NCBI GenBank assembly: GCA_023512835.1
Contig: CM042087.1
Location: 19,969,260-20,033,259 of the forward strand
Length of the DNA stretch: 64,000 nucleotides
Origin: Taxillus chinensis
Lineage: Eukaryota > Streptophyta > Magnoliopsida > Santalales > Loranthaceae
Reading direction: 5' to 3'
The first letter of the stretch is position 1. Each line of letters begins with the position of its first letter. Under the pieces are notes generated by a model that did not search any database, was not told where the DNA came from, and saw only the letters and a list, made by a program, of their open reading frames with translations. Position numbers and translations under genes: made by a program. Shown one piece after another: positions 10,596-22,680 of the stretch.

Positions 10596-12460
10596 TTGCC
10601 GGATCACTTGAAGTTAAAGATCAATAAAAGCAAGTGGATCCTTGATAGTGGATGCTCCGGACATATGACGGGTGATCAGACTCTGCTTGTAGAAGTCAAT
10701 GATAAACAAGGTCCATCCGTTTCATATGGCGACAACAGCAAAGGTAAGACTGTCGGGTATGGCACCTTAACAAACGGCTGTGTATCAATCACTAGAGTTG
10801 CACTAGTCGAAGGTTTGAAGCATAATTTGCTAAGTGTCAGTAATTTATGTGACAAAGGATTCACTGTTTCCTTTTTGTCCAACACCTGTACAGTAAGAGA
10901 AAACTTATCCGGAGATGTTAAGTTATCCGGATCAAGAGATGGGGACATTTACTCAGTGGTCTTAAGAAATAATTCTTCGCCGACCTGTATGCTTCCTCAC
11001 TAAAGCATCGGATGAAGACAGTTGGCTATGGCACAAGCGATGCACACATTTAAACTTTAAGACTTTGTCTAAATTAGCGTCATTTGATCTTGTCACCTGG
11101 TCTACCTAAACTCAAGTTCTCCAGAGACTCTCTCTGTCGAGAATGCCAATTGGGCAAACAGACCAAACATAGCTTTAAGAGCAAATCAGTTAATTCAATA
11201 ACTACTCCTCTACAACTTCTTCATATGGACCTATGTGGTCCTATATCTATTCCGTCACTAGCTGGTGCAAGATATACCCTAGTGGTTATCGATGATTTCA
11301 CCCGGATACACATGGGTGATGTTCCTGAAATCAAAGGATCAAACTTTTGAGCATCTTGTAGATCTTTTCAATTGGATAAGCAAATCACAAGGATCGAGCA
11401 TAAAGTGCATCAGGAGTGATCATGGTACAGAATTTGATTTTTCAGAAATGAGATCATATTGCTCGAACAAGACATACAAACATGACTACTCTGCGCCCTT
11501 AACTCCTCAACAAAATGGAGTGGCCGAGCACAAGAATCGCACTTTAGTCGAGGCTGGCAGATCTATGTTAGCAGGGGCAACGCTTCCTCTCGCCCTATGG
11601 GCTGAAGTCGTGTCCATCGCCTGCTATGTTCGGAACGAACTCTAATAAATAAATCTACCATGAAAACACCCTATGAGATGTGGAGAGGACGAAAGCCTTC
11701 AATTTCACATTTCAGAGCCTTTGGGTGTACCTGCTTTATATCTTGAACAACGGCAAAGAACCCCGGAATAAATTTGAACCAAAATCGATGATGGGATCTT
11801 TGTCGGGTACTCATTTCATAGCAAAGCTTATCGGGTCTTCAATAGAAAACTTTTTAAAGTTGAAGAATCTATCCATGTGACCTTTGATGAAACTAACCTT
11901 GATTGGTCAAAAGTCGGTTCTTCTAGTTCTAATGTGCAGGTCATGGACAACAACGTCGATTATTCGAAGTTTATGAATGTCCTGTTACACATCTTGACCA
12001 ACCACGTGGCATCAACGAAGCACAAAGAAATTATATGGATGATGCTACGGATGACTCGGACTCGGACTACCATTTAGCTCCGGATATACTCCTACGGATA
12101 CCCAAAATTCCGGAGCACCTTCAAGTCCGTCCGGACTAGTTAACACCGAAAGAAATAGTGTTGAAGAACCATCTAGTTCATCCGTACCTCTCAATACGGA
12201 AACATCTAGTCCGGATGAAGCTCAACCAGTGGATACACCTGAACCACCTAACTGGAAGAGCTTCAAATTGTTCAAGATCATCCATCACATGCACAGAATT
12301 CTGGATGGACTCGAAACCATCCCTCGGATCAAGTGATTGGTGATTCTACTTTTGGTGTAAGAACAAGAGCAGCCACCTCCAACATGAGTCTTTACTCGTG
12401 TTTTCTATCTCAAATAGAACCAAAGGTGGTAGATGAAGCTCTTTGAGATTCGAATTGGAT
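10596..12460 (+). pseudogene. Protease and integrase of Copia-1, broken
   Basis: The protease is open from 10,596 to 11,003. Its active site is WILDSGCSGHMTG at about 10,634-10,672, with DSG instead of DTG as is normal in copia. The pre-integrase segment follows (LKHNLLSVSNLCDKGF). The integrase zinc region is at about 11,025-11,160 (WHKR...H, then CRECQLGKQT). The DDE core shows MDLCGP (11,226), SDHGTEFDF (11,416) and PQQNGVAEHKNR (11,506). The downstream PYEMWRGRKPS...HFRAFGC block is near 11,668-11,730. Frameshifts lie at about 11,085, 11,310, 11,640 and 11,740. The variable link to RT (11,877-12,460) is also split. Confidence 0.9.
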
Positions 12461-13948
12461 AGAAGCCATGCAAGAAGAGCTGGATCAATTTAAGAGAAAT
12501 AATGTGTGGACCTTAGTACCGAGGCCTAAGTCTCAGCAAGTCATTGGCGTTAAATGGGTGTTCCGGAACAAGCTTGATACGGATGGAATAGTAATCCGGA
12601 ACAAAGCCAGACTGGTAGCCAAAGGGTATCATCAAGAAGAAGGAATAGATTATGATGAGACCTTTGCTCCGGTAGCAAGACTTGAGGCAATCCGAATGTT
12701 TCTGGCGTATGCTTCATATGAAAACTTCATAGTTTATCAAATGGACGTCAAGAGCGCATTCCTGAATGGAGATCTTCAAGAGGAGGTGTACGTTGAACAA
12801 CCTCCCGGCTTCATTGAACCTAAGGCAGGACATCTTGTCTACAAGCTTCGGAAAGTTTTATATGGTTTGAAGCAAGCTACAAGAGCCTGGTACGACACAC
12901 TCGTCGAATTCCTACTTGCTCACAACTTCCAAAAGGGGAAGATAGACACCACCCTATTTCTATGAAAAGAGAAAGGACACATTCTGATCGTACAAATATA
13001 CGTGGATGATATCATTTTCGGATCAATGAATCCGAAGCTTTGTGAAGAGTTTGCTAAGTTGATGACAGGCAAGTTTGAGATGAGCATGATGGGAGAACTG
13101 TCCTACTTCCTTGGAATAGAAGTTAAACAATTAAAGGAAGGAATCTTCATTAACCAAGCTAAGTACACTCGCGATCTTATTAAGAAGTTTGGTATGGAAG
13201 GTTCATCTCCCGTCAAAACACCCATGCCTGTCAGTGCCAAGTTAGATCCGGATGTTAACGGCATATTAGTAAATGTGACTAACTATAGAGGGATGATCGG
13301 ATCCTTCTTGTATCTTACGACAAGTCACCCAGACATTATGTTTGCAACTTGCATCTGTACACGATACCAGGCGAATCCCAAAGAGTCACATATGCTTCAT
13401 GTTAAACGAATATTAAGGTATCTCAAGGGAACGATGAATTTGGGACTCGGTACCCAAAGGAGTCCAACTTCACCTTATCCGGATACTCGATGCCGACTTC
13501 ATTGGATGTCGCATCGACAGGAAGAGCACAAGTGGTACATGTCGGTTTCTTGGAAATAGATTAATTTCATAGTTCGAAGAAAGCGAGAATTCCGTATCAA
13601 CCTCTCATCGTCAAGCGGAATATATAGCTGCTTTGGGAGTTGTTGCGCACAGCCTACTCCTGGATGCAAAGTCAACTTATCGACTACGGTTTCAACATGT
13701 CATCTATTCCACTCTCTGCGACAACACTAGCGCTATTGCTATCAGCAACAATCCTGTCATGCATCCTAAAACGAAGTATATTGAAGTCCCGGTATCACTT
13801 CATACGTGATCATGTTCTTAAAAGTCACATCTCACTAGAACACGTTGCTACCGAAGATCAACTGGCCGACATTTTTATAAAGCCCCTACCTGATGCAAGA
13901 TTCTCTGAACTACTCTTCCATTTACGTATGCTCGACTTTTCTGCATAG
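12461..13948 (+). pseudogene. Reverse transcriptase and RNase H of Copia-1, one stop and frameshifts
   Basis: The RT is clean from 12,468 to 12,965: [57 protein letters not shown] at 12,963-12,965 stands where Copia-2 has Arg, which fits a C-to-T change at a methylated site. The frame then resumes with the catalytic YVDD (about 13,000-13,011). RT runs on to about 13,440. RNase H is in two frames (13,440-13,640; 13,640-13,948) and ends with EHVATEDQLADIFIKPLP near 13,838-13,890 and a stop at 13,948. Confidence 0.92.
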
Positions 13949-15624
13949 TTTCACCTTTAATTTGCCCAACAAGATATTTACTATCGAACATGCATTGTGT
14001 TTTTTACCTGAAAGTGGAAGATACATACCGATTTTAATGCTGATCATACTTATCGATTAACGGCTTCATGCTTCTTATATAAATATCAACTTCATTCGGG
14101 AGGATGCTTGCGTTTCCCGATCAAGTCGTTTAAGCTAACATGATTAAAGTTTATATTATTTACCTCCTTCCTGGTTTCATGATCTTAATTTCCACTAATC
14201 ACCACATGACAATAGCATGTTCATTTAGATAACTCTATTAACATGTATAGTTGAAGAAATGAAATGGGTAAGCTCGGAATGCCTGGTGGATGAACACTCA
14301 ATCACGATGCCGTGGAAACACGAAGTATAGTTTCCTAAAAAGATAGACGAGCTTTGAATTCTACAAACCAGAAATGTCAACCAAGAGGATTGCAAAATCT
14401 ACGGGGGAGAAAATGCTTTATATATTATTCAGTAATACCCCCCGTATATGTCTCATGACCTCTTTCCTGGCTGTCTATTTGAGGGGGAGCTTTTCATTGA
14501 GAGGATTAAATGATCTACGGGGAGCAAGAATGAACCCCTAATATGTCTCGGATACTCCCTCCTCTAAACTTTTACTTCCGGATCCGACAGGACATCTTGT
14601 TTTAAATCGGAAAAGTGGCATGCTTGGATGTATTTTCTTTCTTCAACCATGCATTTTAATCGGCTAATCACTGCTTACTTTTGACATGTGTTCGCTTCCA
14701 CATTTCTCACTCATGAATCCTAAATTGGCCAAATCATATGATCTTTAATTAATCTTAGCTACGTTGTTCAACAAGACGGTTTGCTTATGTTGACCTATAT
14801 GAACTTGTGTATTGTTATCCGACATATGCCCCGATTCAAGAATATTGATCATTCTCACGTATGTATATGTCTCTCGCATGCTTAGTAATACATAAGTTCT
14901 GTTTCTCATTAGTTCGGATTATGTCGTTTTTCACCGATTATTTTCCCTAATCCGTACTAATCCTTGCCTGTTAAGCTTTTGTATTTTCAGTTCATTTCTT
15001 CGCTTATCTACAGTTCGGTTTCTCTTTGCAACCGTAACGATCAATCTAGTCCATAGTCTTGGATTTGAAGTGTTGTGGTACTTCTCTTCTCTTCGACTTA
15101 TTGATCGCAAAGGAATCTACTTCACTCTCTCGCCGAACTCGTATACTATGGACACGGTCTACTTTTCATCCGGATACTCTTCCTCGACTATCATTTACTC
15201 CGGATGATTGTCGGTTCATTCCTCCGGACTCCTGACACAGTCTCATTGCGACAATCCAAGTCTTCCTATGTGTCGCGTGCTTTAGAGGAGGAATCATGAT
15301 GATTCATTAAATGCAAATCTCGGGATGCACACACACTTCTTTGGATGGCAACCAGCTGTTACACTTACTTAGTCATGCGGTCTCCACGACATCGTTTCAT
15401 TCGGAGGCGCATCGATATCCAGAATAATGACATCAGCCTGTCAAGCGGGTCCCTATTTCACTCACCAATTCCTAGACCCGACGACATTTGCGGACTCGGT
15501 CTTATATGTATTGATCATTCCTGCGCAAAGACGAGTATTGCTCATTTCAAATCCCTAAACCTCTTGTTGCTCCTTCCATCACCAAGACCTCACCTTTCCT
15601 CTTGTCCTTCAAATTTCCTTTGCA
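13949..15624 (+). other. Spacer between pol and the extra gene of Copia-1, with internal polypurine tracts
   Basis: This is 1.7 kb of AT-rich sequence without a convincing gene. Two purine tracts like retroelement plus-strand primers occur at 14,400-14,415 (CTACGGGGGAGAAAA) and 14,481-14,491 (GAGGGGGAGC). A near-match (CTACGGGGAGCAAG) lies at about 14,515. The same region and tracts exist in Copia-2 (59,610-61,333). The last 300 bases run into the start of the extra gene. Confidence 0.7.
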
Positions 15625-18300
15625 ATGGCACCCAGAATCTCTCTTTCTGGCGTTAATCCTGGCCATCTGGTTGATTGGAATGCTGTCTCTAATCCTCCGG
15701 ATTGGTTTTTCCAGCTTCGCCCTCTCCTTGAAGCCTCGTATATACTCAACCTGATCTCCAATCCTATCGATCTTCTTATCGACGACATCATTGAGTATTA
15801 CCAACGGATTCGCTGCACCACCAACTCCATAACCTCTTATGTCCGCGGTGAATCCATCATCATCACTCCGGCCGTTCTCCGCGCCGCTCTCCACCTACCT
15901 CTTGGTGAACCCCAAGACCCAGATGCCAATCCAATGGCGGCTTCTATGGGTTGCACACACAAAGGCAAGGAATACAAGGTGAAATCCTTCCAAGGTCCCT
16001 ATCGATGTATGGCGACCATCTTGAGTCGATGCTTACTGGCTCGCACATCCGCCCTCGACTCCGTTCCGTATGACCTTCTCCTGGCCATGTACGGCGTTTT
16101 TGAAGGTCTTCCAATGGATTGGGGGATGTTCTTGTTTCGGTTTGCTGAGAATGGTCCCAAGAACCACTCCTTCGGGCGCATCCTCAGATCGTTTTCCTGG
16201 CATCTTAATCCGGACCATTTCGCCCGATACGATGCTGTTCCATTCCCTCCGACTTATTACCTTCGTTATCTTACACCAGATAGGAACATGACAGCCCGCC
16301 GACCATCTGCAGCTCTCCGCATACTCCCTGCCTCGGAACAACAAGGCAGTTATGTTGGTGACCCCTCCGACAGTCAAGCCCCTGACGTCAGTTCTGCACC
16401 CCGATCCTCCCGGATTCGGTCCGTTGCAGCACCCTCTCATTCTCGGGCCTCCCAGCACAGCGTTCGTGCCGACCCATCCGAGGTTGCGAGGCCCTCTCAG
16501 CGCAGTGCTCCTAAAGCTGTTTCCTCAGCCCCCTCTCGCCGCGGATGTCCCCACTCCCCTCCTCCTCCGTTGTTGCCGCCGCGGTTGATACCGCTATTGC
16601 GGTCGCCACCGCCGATGTCCCGGCCTCTTCTACGGAAGCCCCTTTGCCTCCCCTACCTCAACCCCGAGATTACCTTGACTATCTCTCCGCCGACACCTTA
16701 ACGGACCTATGGCTCCATTTTAGCCTTGCCCACTCTGCCTCCATTCCTGACAACGATCTCTGGGTGTTTTACACACGTCATACCCAATACCCAGAGACAA
16801 TGATCATCTGGAACTTGGATCACGGCTTTCTTACGCCGGCCTCCATTCCAGATGTGGCGTTCACTACTCCCTCCAGCCCAGCACATTCCGCCAGGGGTCC
16901 TTCTCCTACTAAGTCTGGCCCCTCTTCTCCTGCCGCTGCGATTCCCGTGGTTGACTTATCTGGTCAAAGCGGATCCATTGCTCCGGATGCCTCCAATGCT
17001 CCGGATGCCTCCGATGCTCCGGACGCCTTTGATGCTCCGGATGCTCCTGCTGCTGCTGCTGATACTCCTGCGGACTCCTCTGCCCAATGCACTCCTGCTC
17101 CTGTTCATGCGGGGGAGTCCTCCAAAGCTTCGGAGTTGGTCCTTGGGCGTGCCTCTTTTGGCACGGTCCACTCCGACGCTGTGCTTTCCGCCCAGTGGAC
17201 CGACACGCCCAAGCTCAAAGCGCCCAAATTTCCGCCATCGCTGCCAAGGTTGATGCCCTCGGCGCCCAACTCCTCTCCGCTCTCACTGACTCCTCCACTT
17301 CAATGGAGCAGAAAATGGATCTCGTCGCCTCATCCGTCCATTCACTGTCTACCTCCTTCGGGGACCTGGCGCACACGATGGCTCGTCCTCCCGTTGCTTC
17401 CTGGTGATCTGCCATACCGGGGGAGAAAGTGTCATCTGATCCGTCTGCTCCTTCTGCACCACAACCATCTACTCGAACTGAGAAGCAGCCTGCCACTTCA
17501 GTGCTTCAGGGAGTTAGAATTCCCAAACGAAGTCGCTTCTCTCAACCAAGCTCCTCTACTGAAGCTCCAGCTCCTCCTCCCCCGCAGCCGATACCTTCCT
17601 CCCATCATATGTGGCGTTTGATCCTTCTGATGCGGATGGAAGTGTTCGCAAAGCAATGAAGTCCTATGCGTCTTCTGGCCGAGAGAAGATATCTTTCCGA
17701 AATGTACCCTTTCTCCCCGAACGACATTCAGACTCTTTGTTCGGAGAAAGGACTCTTTACTACAGAAGACATTGACAACTTCTCGAGGGCTGCTAAAATA
17801 GAGATGAGGCTGTTTCCATCTCTATACAAGGACGGGCACTTGTTTGAAGTTCTACCGTGTTGGAATGAAGGCTATCTTCCCAGTGTGGATCTAATTCAGT
17901 CCTTCATTGACGGAACTGCTGAGGATAGCAAGCCATGGAAAACTCTCTCAACTATCCTCATTCCGTACCGGATCATGTCGCCACACTTCATGATGGCTGT
18001 CTTCATGATTCAGTCCAAGCAAATGATTCTCATTGATTCTCATCAGATAGTGGAGTACTTTGTAAAAAAGAATCAATGGAAACCACTGTGTTTCGTGCCG
18101 ATCAAGTTGTGAAGAAAGCCGGTTTATATGAAGAGTTGGGTATCACACCCTTGGGTCCAACTGAGAAGTGAAAGCGACATTTCGGGGCAACAAGCAAGTG
18201 CCACAACAATGGGATGGAGATAGTTGTGGGGCCTTTGTCCGTTACTTCATTAAGTCATTTTTGATCGTGGACAAATCGTGGAGCCAACACACTACTTATA
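15625..18300 (+). pseudogene. Extra ORF of Copia-1: N-terminal domain, linker, coiled coil, Ulp1/C48-like protease domain
   Basis: The start at 15,625 (MAPRISLSG) opens a 220-residue conserved region with SYVRGESIIITPAVL, similar in layout to the 'putative plant transposon protein' domain. A second conserved block (PRDYLDYLSADTLTDLWLHF) lies near 16,660. It is set in Pro/Ser/Ala-rich linkers, including an (APDASD)-type repeat near 16,985-17,050. A helical segment at 17,215-17,390 (SAQISAIAAKVDALGAQLL) should form a coiled coil. The C-terminal part (17,666-18,300) resembles Ulp1-type peptidases: a His in SPHFMMAVF, an Asp in MILIDSHQ, and Gln plus Cys in VPQQWDGDSCGAFV (Cys codon 18,225-18,227). 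These Cys proteases act on SUMO-like modifiers. Frameshifts near 16,550, 17,200 and 18,110-18,200 break it. Copia-2 holds a close copy. Confidence 0.72.
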
Positions 18301-18507
18301 CGATGAACCGAGACAATGGAGCTTAGAGAAGGCAAAGAACTATGATCTTCAAGTATAGTAAGCCTTATGTACCTTAGTGAAAATCTTGTATTAAGGCTGA
18401 ATTGTACTTAGTTGCTGATAAATGAAATTGGTTGTGATGCGTATTCTGTATGTTATCTTTTTGCACTGCTTACCAGATCAGATTACAAAGGGTTTGGGCA
18501 TATCCAT

Positions 18508-18520
18508 AATTGGGGGAGAT
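18508..18520 (+). promoter_or_regulatory. Polypurine tract of Copia-1
   Basis: AATTGGGGGAGAT lies directly before the 3' LTR start TGTTGGACC. The same tract precedes the LTR of Copia-2 (54,875-54,887, minus strand). Confidence 0.88.
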
Positions 18521-19321
18521 TGTTGGACCAAGCCCCGAATTTGGATAATCTTGATAAAGCCTTATCTAATTTGATCTCGAGATCTTTTGTGTTTCTTTGA
18601 TCATTGCAGAAGATATGTTATTAATCTGGAGATACACTCGTGAGAGCAAAGCTAAGGACAGGATACATAATCCTGATCCGGACAAGAGTGAGTGTCGTCA
18701 AACACTTGGTAAATAACCAAGTCACCAATACATACGGAACAAGGAACATTCGCGCGGACTAAGTCAAATTGACGCTAAGTAAGAGTCTTGGTTTACAAGG
18801 TCGCACGAAGTAAAAGAAGACACGGAGTAAGGCATCCGAGTCTTCCATACATGCGGAGTAAGGAAGTACACATGCGGAATAAGGACCCGAGTCTTTATTA
18901 GACACGGAGTAAGGAAATTAGATGCGGAGTAAGGAATCCGGACAACTTACTCATACGGAGTAAGGAAGCGTTAGTACGGAGTAAGCACTCGATCCCTTAG
19001 ACTCGTCCGGAGTAAGGAACTTACATACGGAGTAAGGAATTTACATATGGAGTAAGGAACTTACATGCGGAGTAAGGAAGCACCGATACTGGAATAAGTC
19101 ATCCAACTTCTCAAGACTTGCCCGGAGTAAGGAACTTACATACGGAGTAAGGAATTTACATACGGAGTAAGGAACTTACATGCGGAATAAGGAAGCACCG
19201 ACACGGACTAAGGATTCCCAGCCCAAATAAATACAGAGTAAGCAATCACCGACACGGAGTAAGGTTCCGAGCCTCATTAGCTACGGAGTAAGGAAAATTA
19301 CACCGGACCAAGAAAAATCTT
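18521..19321 (+). repeat. 3' LTR of Copia-1, left part (U3)
   Basis: It starts TGTTGGACCAAGCCCC. From about 18,790 to 19,290 it is filled with roughly twenty copies of a CGGAGTAAGGA word, most about 20 bases apart. It is cut at 19,321 by Gypsy-2 and resumes at 27,748. Joined, the LTR is about 1.4 kb. The Copia-2 LTR is uninterrupted at this site, which proves the insertion. Confidence 0.92.
18790..19290 (+). repeat. CGGAGTAAGGA tandem array in copia U3
   Basis: The short word CGGAGTAAGGA, with small variants such as GCGGAATAAGGA, recurs about twenty times with short variable spacers such as ACTTACATA. In Copia-2 the same array is at 54,250-54,680 (reverse), and in Copia-4 at 37,690-37,930 (reverse). 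It lies upstream of the LTR TATA box, so it may work as a promoter element; this is inference. Confidence 0.85.
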
Positions 19322-20864
19322 TGTCACGCCCGGATTTCCAACCCAGGAAACGGTCGTGACTCCCCTTTACCCACACGGAGGGCAAAGGGGAAGGATACAA
19401 AACAAGAATTTAACATTTTAAACATCCACAACATTCAAGAAAGTAATATTCATTAAAAGCAATCAATCAGTTTTATTACAACAAAATCCTTTCCCTGGGG
19501 TTACATCGATTCTCATAATAAAAATAACATAAACAAATTAAATAAATAAGGTCTTCCACCTTGGGGTCCCACCTAACGCCCGTAGGTTCTGAAAAGAAAA
19601 CAACATGGTAGGAGGGGTGAGCACAAAGAGGGATCATGTCTCCCCAACCCATCCCGCACGGTATCTACATGCCTTGTGTACAAGTCTGTGTCGTGATCCA
19701 ATTATCACCGGATATGCGAGTCATAACATGGGCTAGTACATAAACACTCTAGGCCCACAACCACCGGGTTTCAAGAAATCCCGGCTTCCACGGCCACAAC
19801 AAGATCCGGGCTTCCACCCACCGGGTTCCACAAAACACCCCGGGCTTCCGGCCACCGGGTGTACAAGCAAACACGCAGCACACATGGGCATAACTTCAAA
19901 CACTAAGTATGCTTAGTCACACAGAATAACCTCGAACACTTAGCATGCTATATCCACAAGCTCACAAACCCGGCACACAGCATTTCCACAAACACATAAC
20001 ATGCACACAGCATAACTTGAAAGCATATACACATAACTATATTCACACAGGCTTTTCATCAAACATATAGCACATAGATCACGGAACCACACCAAAATGC
20101 CCTGAAGGCCAACATTCATATAGGAGATCACACATATGAATTTACGTATATATATATAACGGATCTGACCCGGGTCGCCTAGGACCCTAGGACAGGAGGG
20201 TTTAGGAAAGAACGGAACCCTACCATAAGCGAGATCTTCCTTGCTCGCCCAAACGCCGTCCTCCCCACGCAGATGCTCCGACAACCAAAGAACTCTCCCC
20301 CTTCCCTCTCCTAGCTCTCTCTCTCTCGCCGGGGGCCCGCAATGGCTGAAAAACCCCTAACCCTAGAACAAGGAGTCTCTCATCCTTATATAGGCCTCCC
20401 ACTCAAAACGAGAGTTTTGATTAAGTGAAACCCAGGATCAAAACGACGTAGTTTTGATTACACAAGCTACAACCTTTCCGCATCCATACACACCAAAATA
20501 TTCGGAATTTCAACATGGTCCTTTGGAGAAAGTTCCTTAGAATGCCAAAACCAAGGGACCCATGCAATTTGCACGTGAATTCCCAATTCACGTGCAACTC
20601 CATATGAACTCCAAATGCTCTCAAACTTCACCCTAGCCTCCTTGCATCATTTGGAAGACAATTACCTTGCACGTGAATTGGACCCATATCACGTGCACCT
20701 CACATACATGTCCATTTGGTCCAAACTTCGTGGTAGATGGAGGACATCATTCTAAGCATCTTTCCTTTTGCACGTGAATTCATTGGAGTCCAACTACTAG
20801 GTAAAATCTAGAAAAACTCTACTCGAGAGGCAAAACCGACTAACTCAAGGTACGGGTCCTTACA
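19322..20864 (-). repeat. 3' LTR of Gypsy-2 (1,543 bases)
   Basis: It is bounded by TGTCACGCC and CCTTACA. Reading on the minus strand it has G-box motifs in U3 (20,569-20,790), two ACGT modules (20,398-20,461), a TATA box at 20,384-20,392, a GA-rich leader and CCGGGTTTC-type repeats (19,765-19,860). It matches 26,170-27,747 with many small insertions and deletions. Confidence 0.93.
20384..20597 (-). promoter_or_regulatory. Gypsy-2 LTR promoter: TATA, ACGT modules and a G-box hairpin
   Basis: On the minus strand the TATA box TATATAAGG is at 20,384-20,392. The module ATCAAAACGACGTAGTTTTG lies just upstream at about 20,437-20,456, with a shortened second copy near 20,410. Further upstream, 20,569-20,597 is a perfect 13-base inverted repeat (TTGCACGTGAATT, three-base gap, AATTCACGTGCAA) holding two CACGTG G-boxes. 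More GCACGTG sites follow at 20,670-20,775. Confidence 0.75.
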
Positions 20865-20880
20865 TCCTCTCCCCCTTAAG
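20865..20880 (-). promoter_or_regulatory. Polypurine tract of Gypsy-2
   Basis: On the minus strand CTTAAGGGGGAGAGGA directly precedes the 3' LTR. A second, degraded copy with its GTTCGAGGACGAAC lead-in lies over the pol stop at about 21,175-21,205, as in Gypsy-1. The 300 bases between hold no gene. Confidence 0.85.
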
Positions 20881-21181
20881 ACTTTTCGTCCTCGAAAAGA
20901 AATGACATACGAGGAAAACAACCACAAACTACCCATTTGCCACCAGGCCACCACACCCAAATGGGTCATACACCACCCAGCAACATGACATAACAGCACC
21001 ACCATAATCCATAACCACAATAATGCCCGAACACATGTCCACATGGCACGAATACACATTTCAAAGCACATCACAAATAAGAACACATGTCTTAAAAGAC
21101 AATACAAATACATCAACTAATACAAGAAAACACATCACAAGGAAACATCACTATCCATCCCCCGGCCCCCACCTCCCACGC

Positions 21182-22680
21182 TTAAGATTGTTCGTCCTCG
21201 AACAAGTCTGGTGTGCTCCCCGCATCACGGACTCCCGTTCCCATGTCCCTCCTCAATGCCACGGTGCTGCCACCACGCGAACCAAAGGAATAACACGACC
21301 ACGCAAAAGTTTCTCTTTGCCGATCTAGGATACGGATAGGGGCCTCAATGACGGACATGTCATCCTCAATGTCAACGTCCCCAATCAATCACATGAGTGG
21401 GGTCGGGGTGATACTTCCGCACGGGACACGTGAAACACGTTGTCACTCGACTCCCGCGGTGGTAACGCTAACCGGTAGGCCACAGCCCTACACGAATCGC
21501 AAAAGGACCAATAAACCGCGGAGATAGCTTGGAACCTCGCCCAAACCGTCGATGTCCACGGCGTGGAGAGACACGAAGGAACACATGATCACCAACAGAA
21601 AACTCCAAGGTCGCGCCGTGATCCCATAGTTCGCCGACTCGAGCGACAACAAACGCCGACGAATCAACTTGACCTTCTCGGTAGCCCTCTTGAACCAAGC
21701 TGTGGCCCCAAGAGGGCTCCTCTCCTACCCCCAACACAAGGGTGATCGACACGGCCGTCCGTCAACGCCTCAAAGAGCCATCCCAATGGATGCTCGATAG
21801 CTGTTGTTGCTAGCAAACTCCACCAAAGGAAGGTGAGTTGCCCACGAACCCCGAAATCTAACACACAGGCCCGTAACATGTCCTCCATGGTCCGATTCGT
21901 CCGCTCGGTCCGACCGTCCGTCTCGGGGTGAAAGGCGTACTCAAGTGAAGCTTGGTTCCCATAGCCTCCCGCAAACGCCCGAAACGGGAAGTGAACCTCG
22001 AATCCCGGTCGAGACAACCGATGATGGTACCCCATGCGTCTCACAATCTCGTTCATGTACAACGACTCAAAGTCCCAATGGAGTCCGCTCGCGAACAAGA
22101 AGAAAATGGGCCGACTTTGTGAGTCGATCCATCACCCAAATCATGTCCTTCCTCCAGGTGGTGGGTGGAAGACCGATCAAAGTCCATCGCGATATGGTCC
22201 ACTTCCATCCGCTATGGGCAAGGGTCGTAACATGCCCGCCGGCCGCCGATGCTCGGCCTTCACCTGGCCGACACGTGAGGCACCGCGAAACAAAAGCACC
22301 ACATCGCGTTTCATCCCAGGCCACCAAAAATGTCCGTAGCGCATGGTACATCTTCGTACCCCCTGGATGCACCGAACCCTAGATTGGTGAAACTCCTCAT
22401 CACCTCATCCCCGAGGGAAGTTATACCAACCGCCCCTGAAAATGACAACTCATGCTCGGACCCTCCGTCCGTCCCCAGATAGCTCCCCGGCCTCAATACG
22501 GGCACGGAGAACCTCACACTCAATGTCACCCAGCGTTCCTCCCCGGACGCGCTGGTACAACCTGCACTACCACCAAAGGACGCAGCCTGTCCCACCATCA
22601 CGAACAAGCGCAGCTGAACGCCGCTAAGCTCCATCGGCTTCCACTCCCTCACGGCCACCTCGGCTTCCCTTTCTGCTCAA
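21182..22680 (-). pseudogene. Integrase with chromodomain-like tail of Gypsy-2, broken
   Basis: Read on the minus strand, the zinc-binding part (HPGGTKMYHALR, CLTC) is at about 22,370-22,260. The core keeps MDRLTKSAHF (near 22,120) and FHPETDGRTERTNRTMEDML (near 21,930). The C-terminal tail with VEAPIRILDR-like sequence ends at the stop at 21,182-21,184. Many one- to three-base gaps relative to Gypsy-1 split it into short frames. Confidence 0.85.

Noticed and set aside
16545..17621. 358-codon frame taken as a separate protein
   Set aside because: Its start overlaps the first frame of the extra gene and its conserved middle block belongs to the same protein in Copia-2. It is a frameshifted continuation, not a separate gene.
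18790..19290. CRISPR-like look of regularly spaced short repeats
   Set aside because: The spacers are short, variable and related to each other, inside a plant LTR. It is a tandem array, not a CRISPR.
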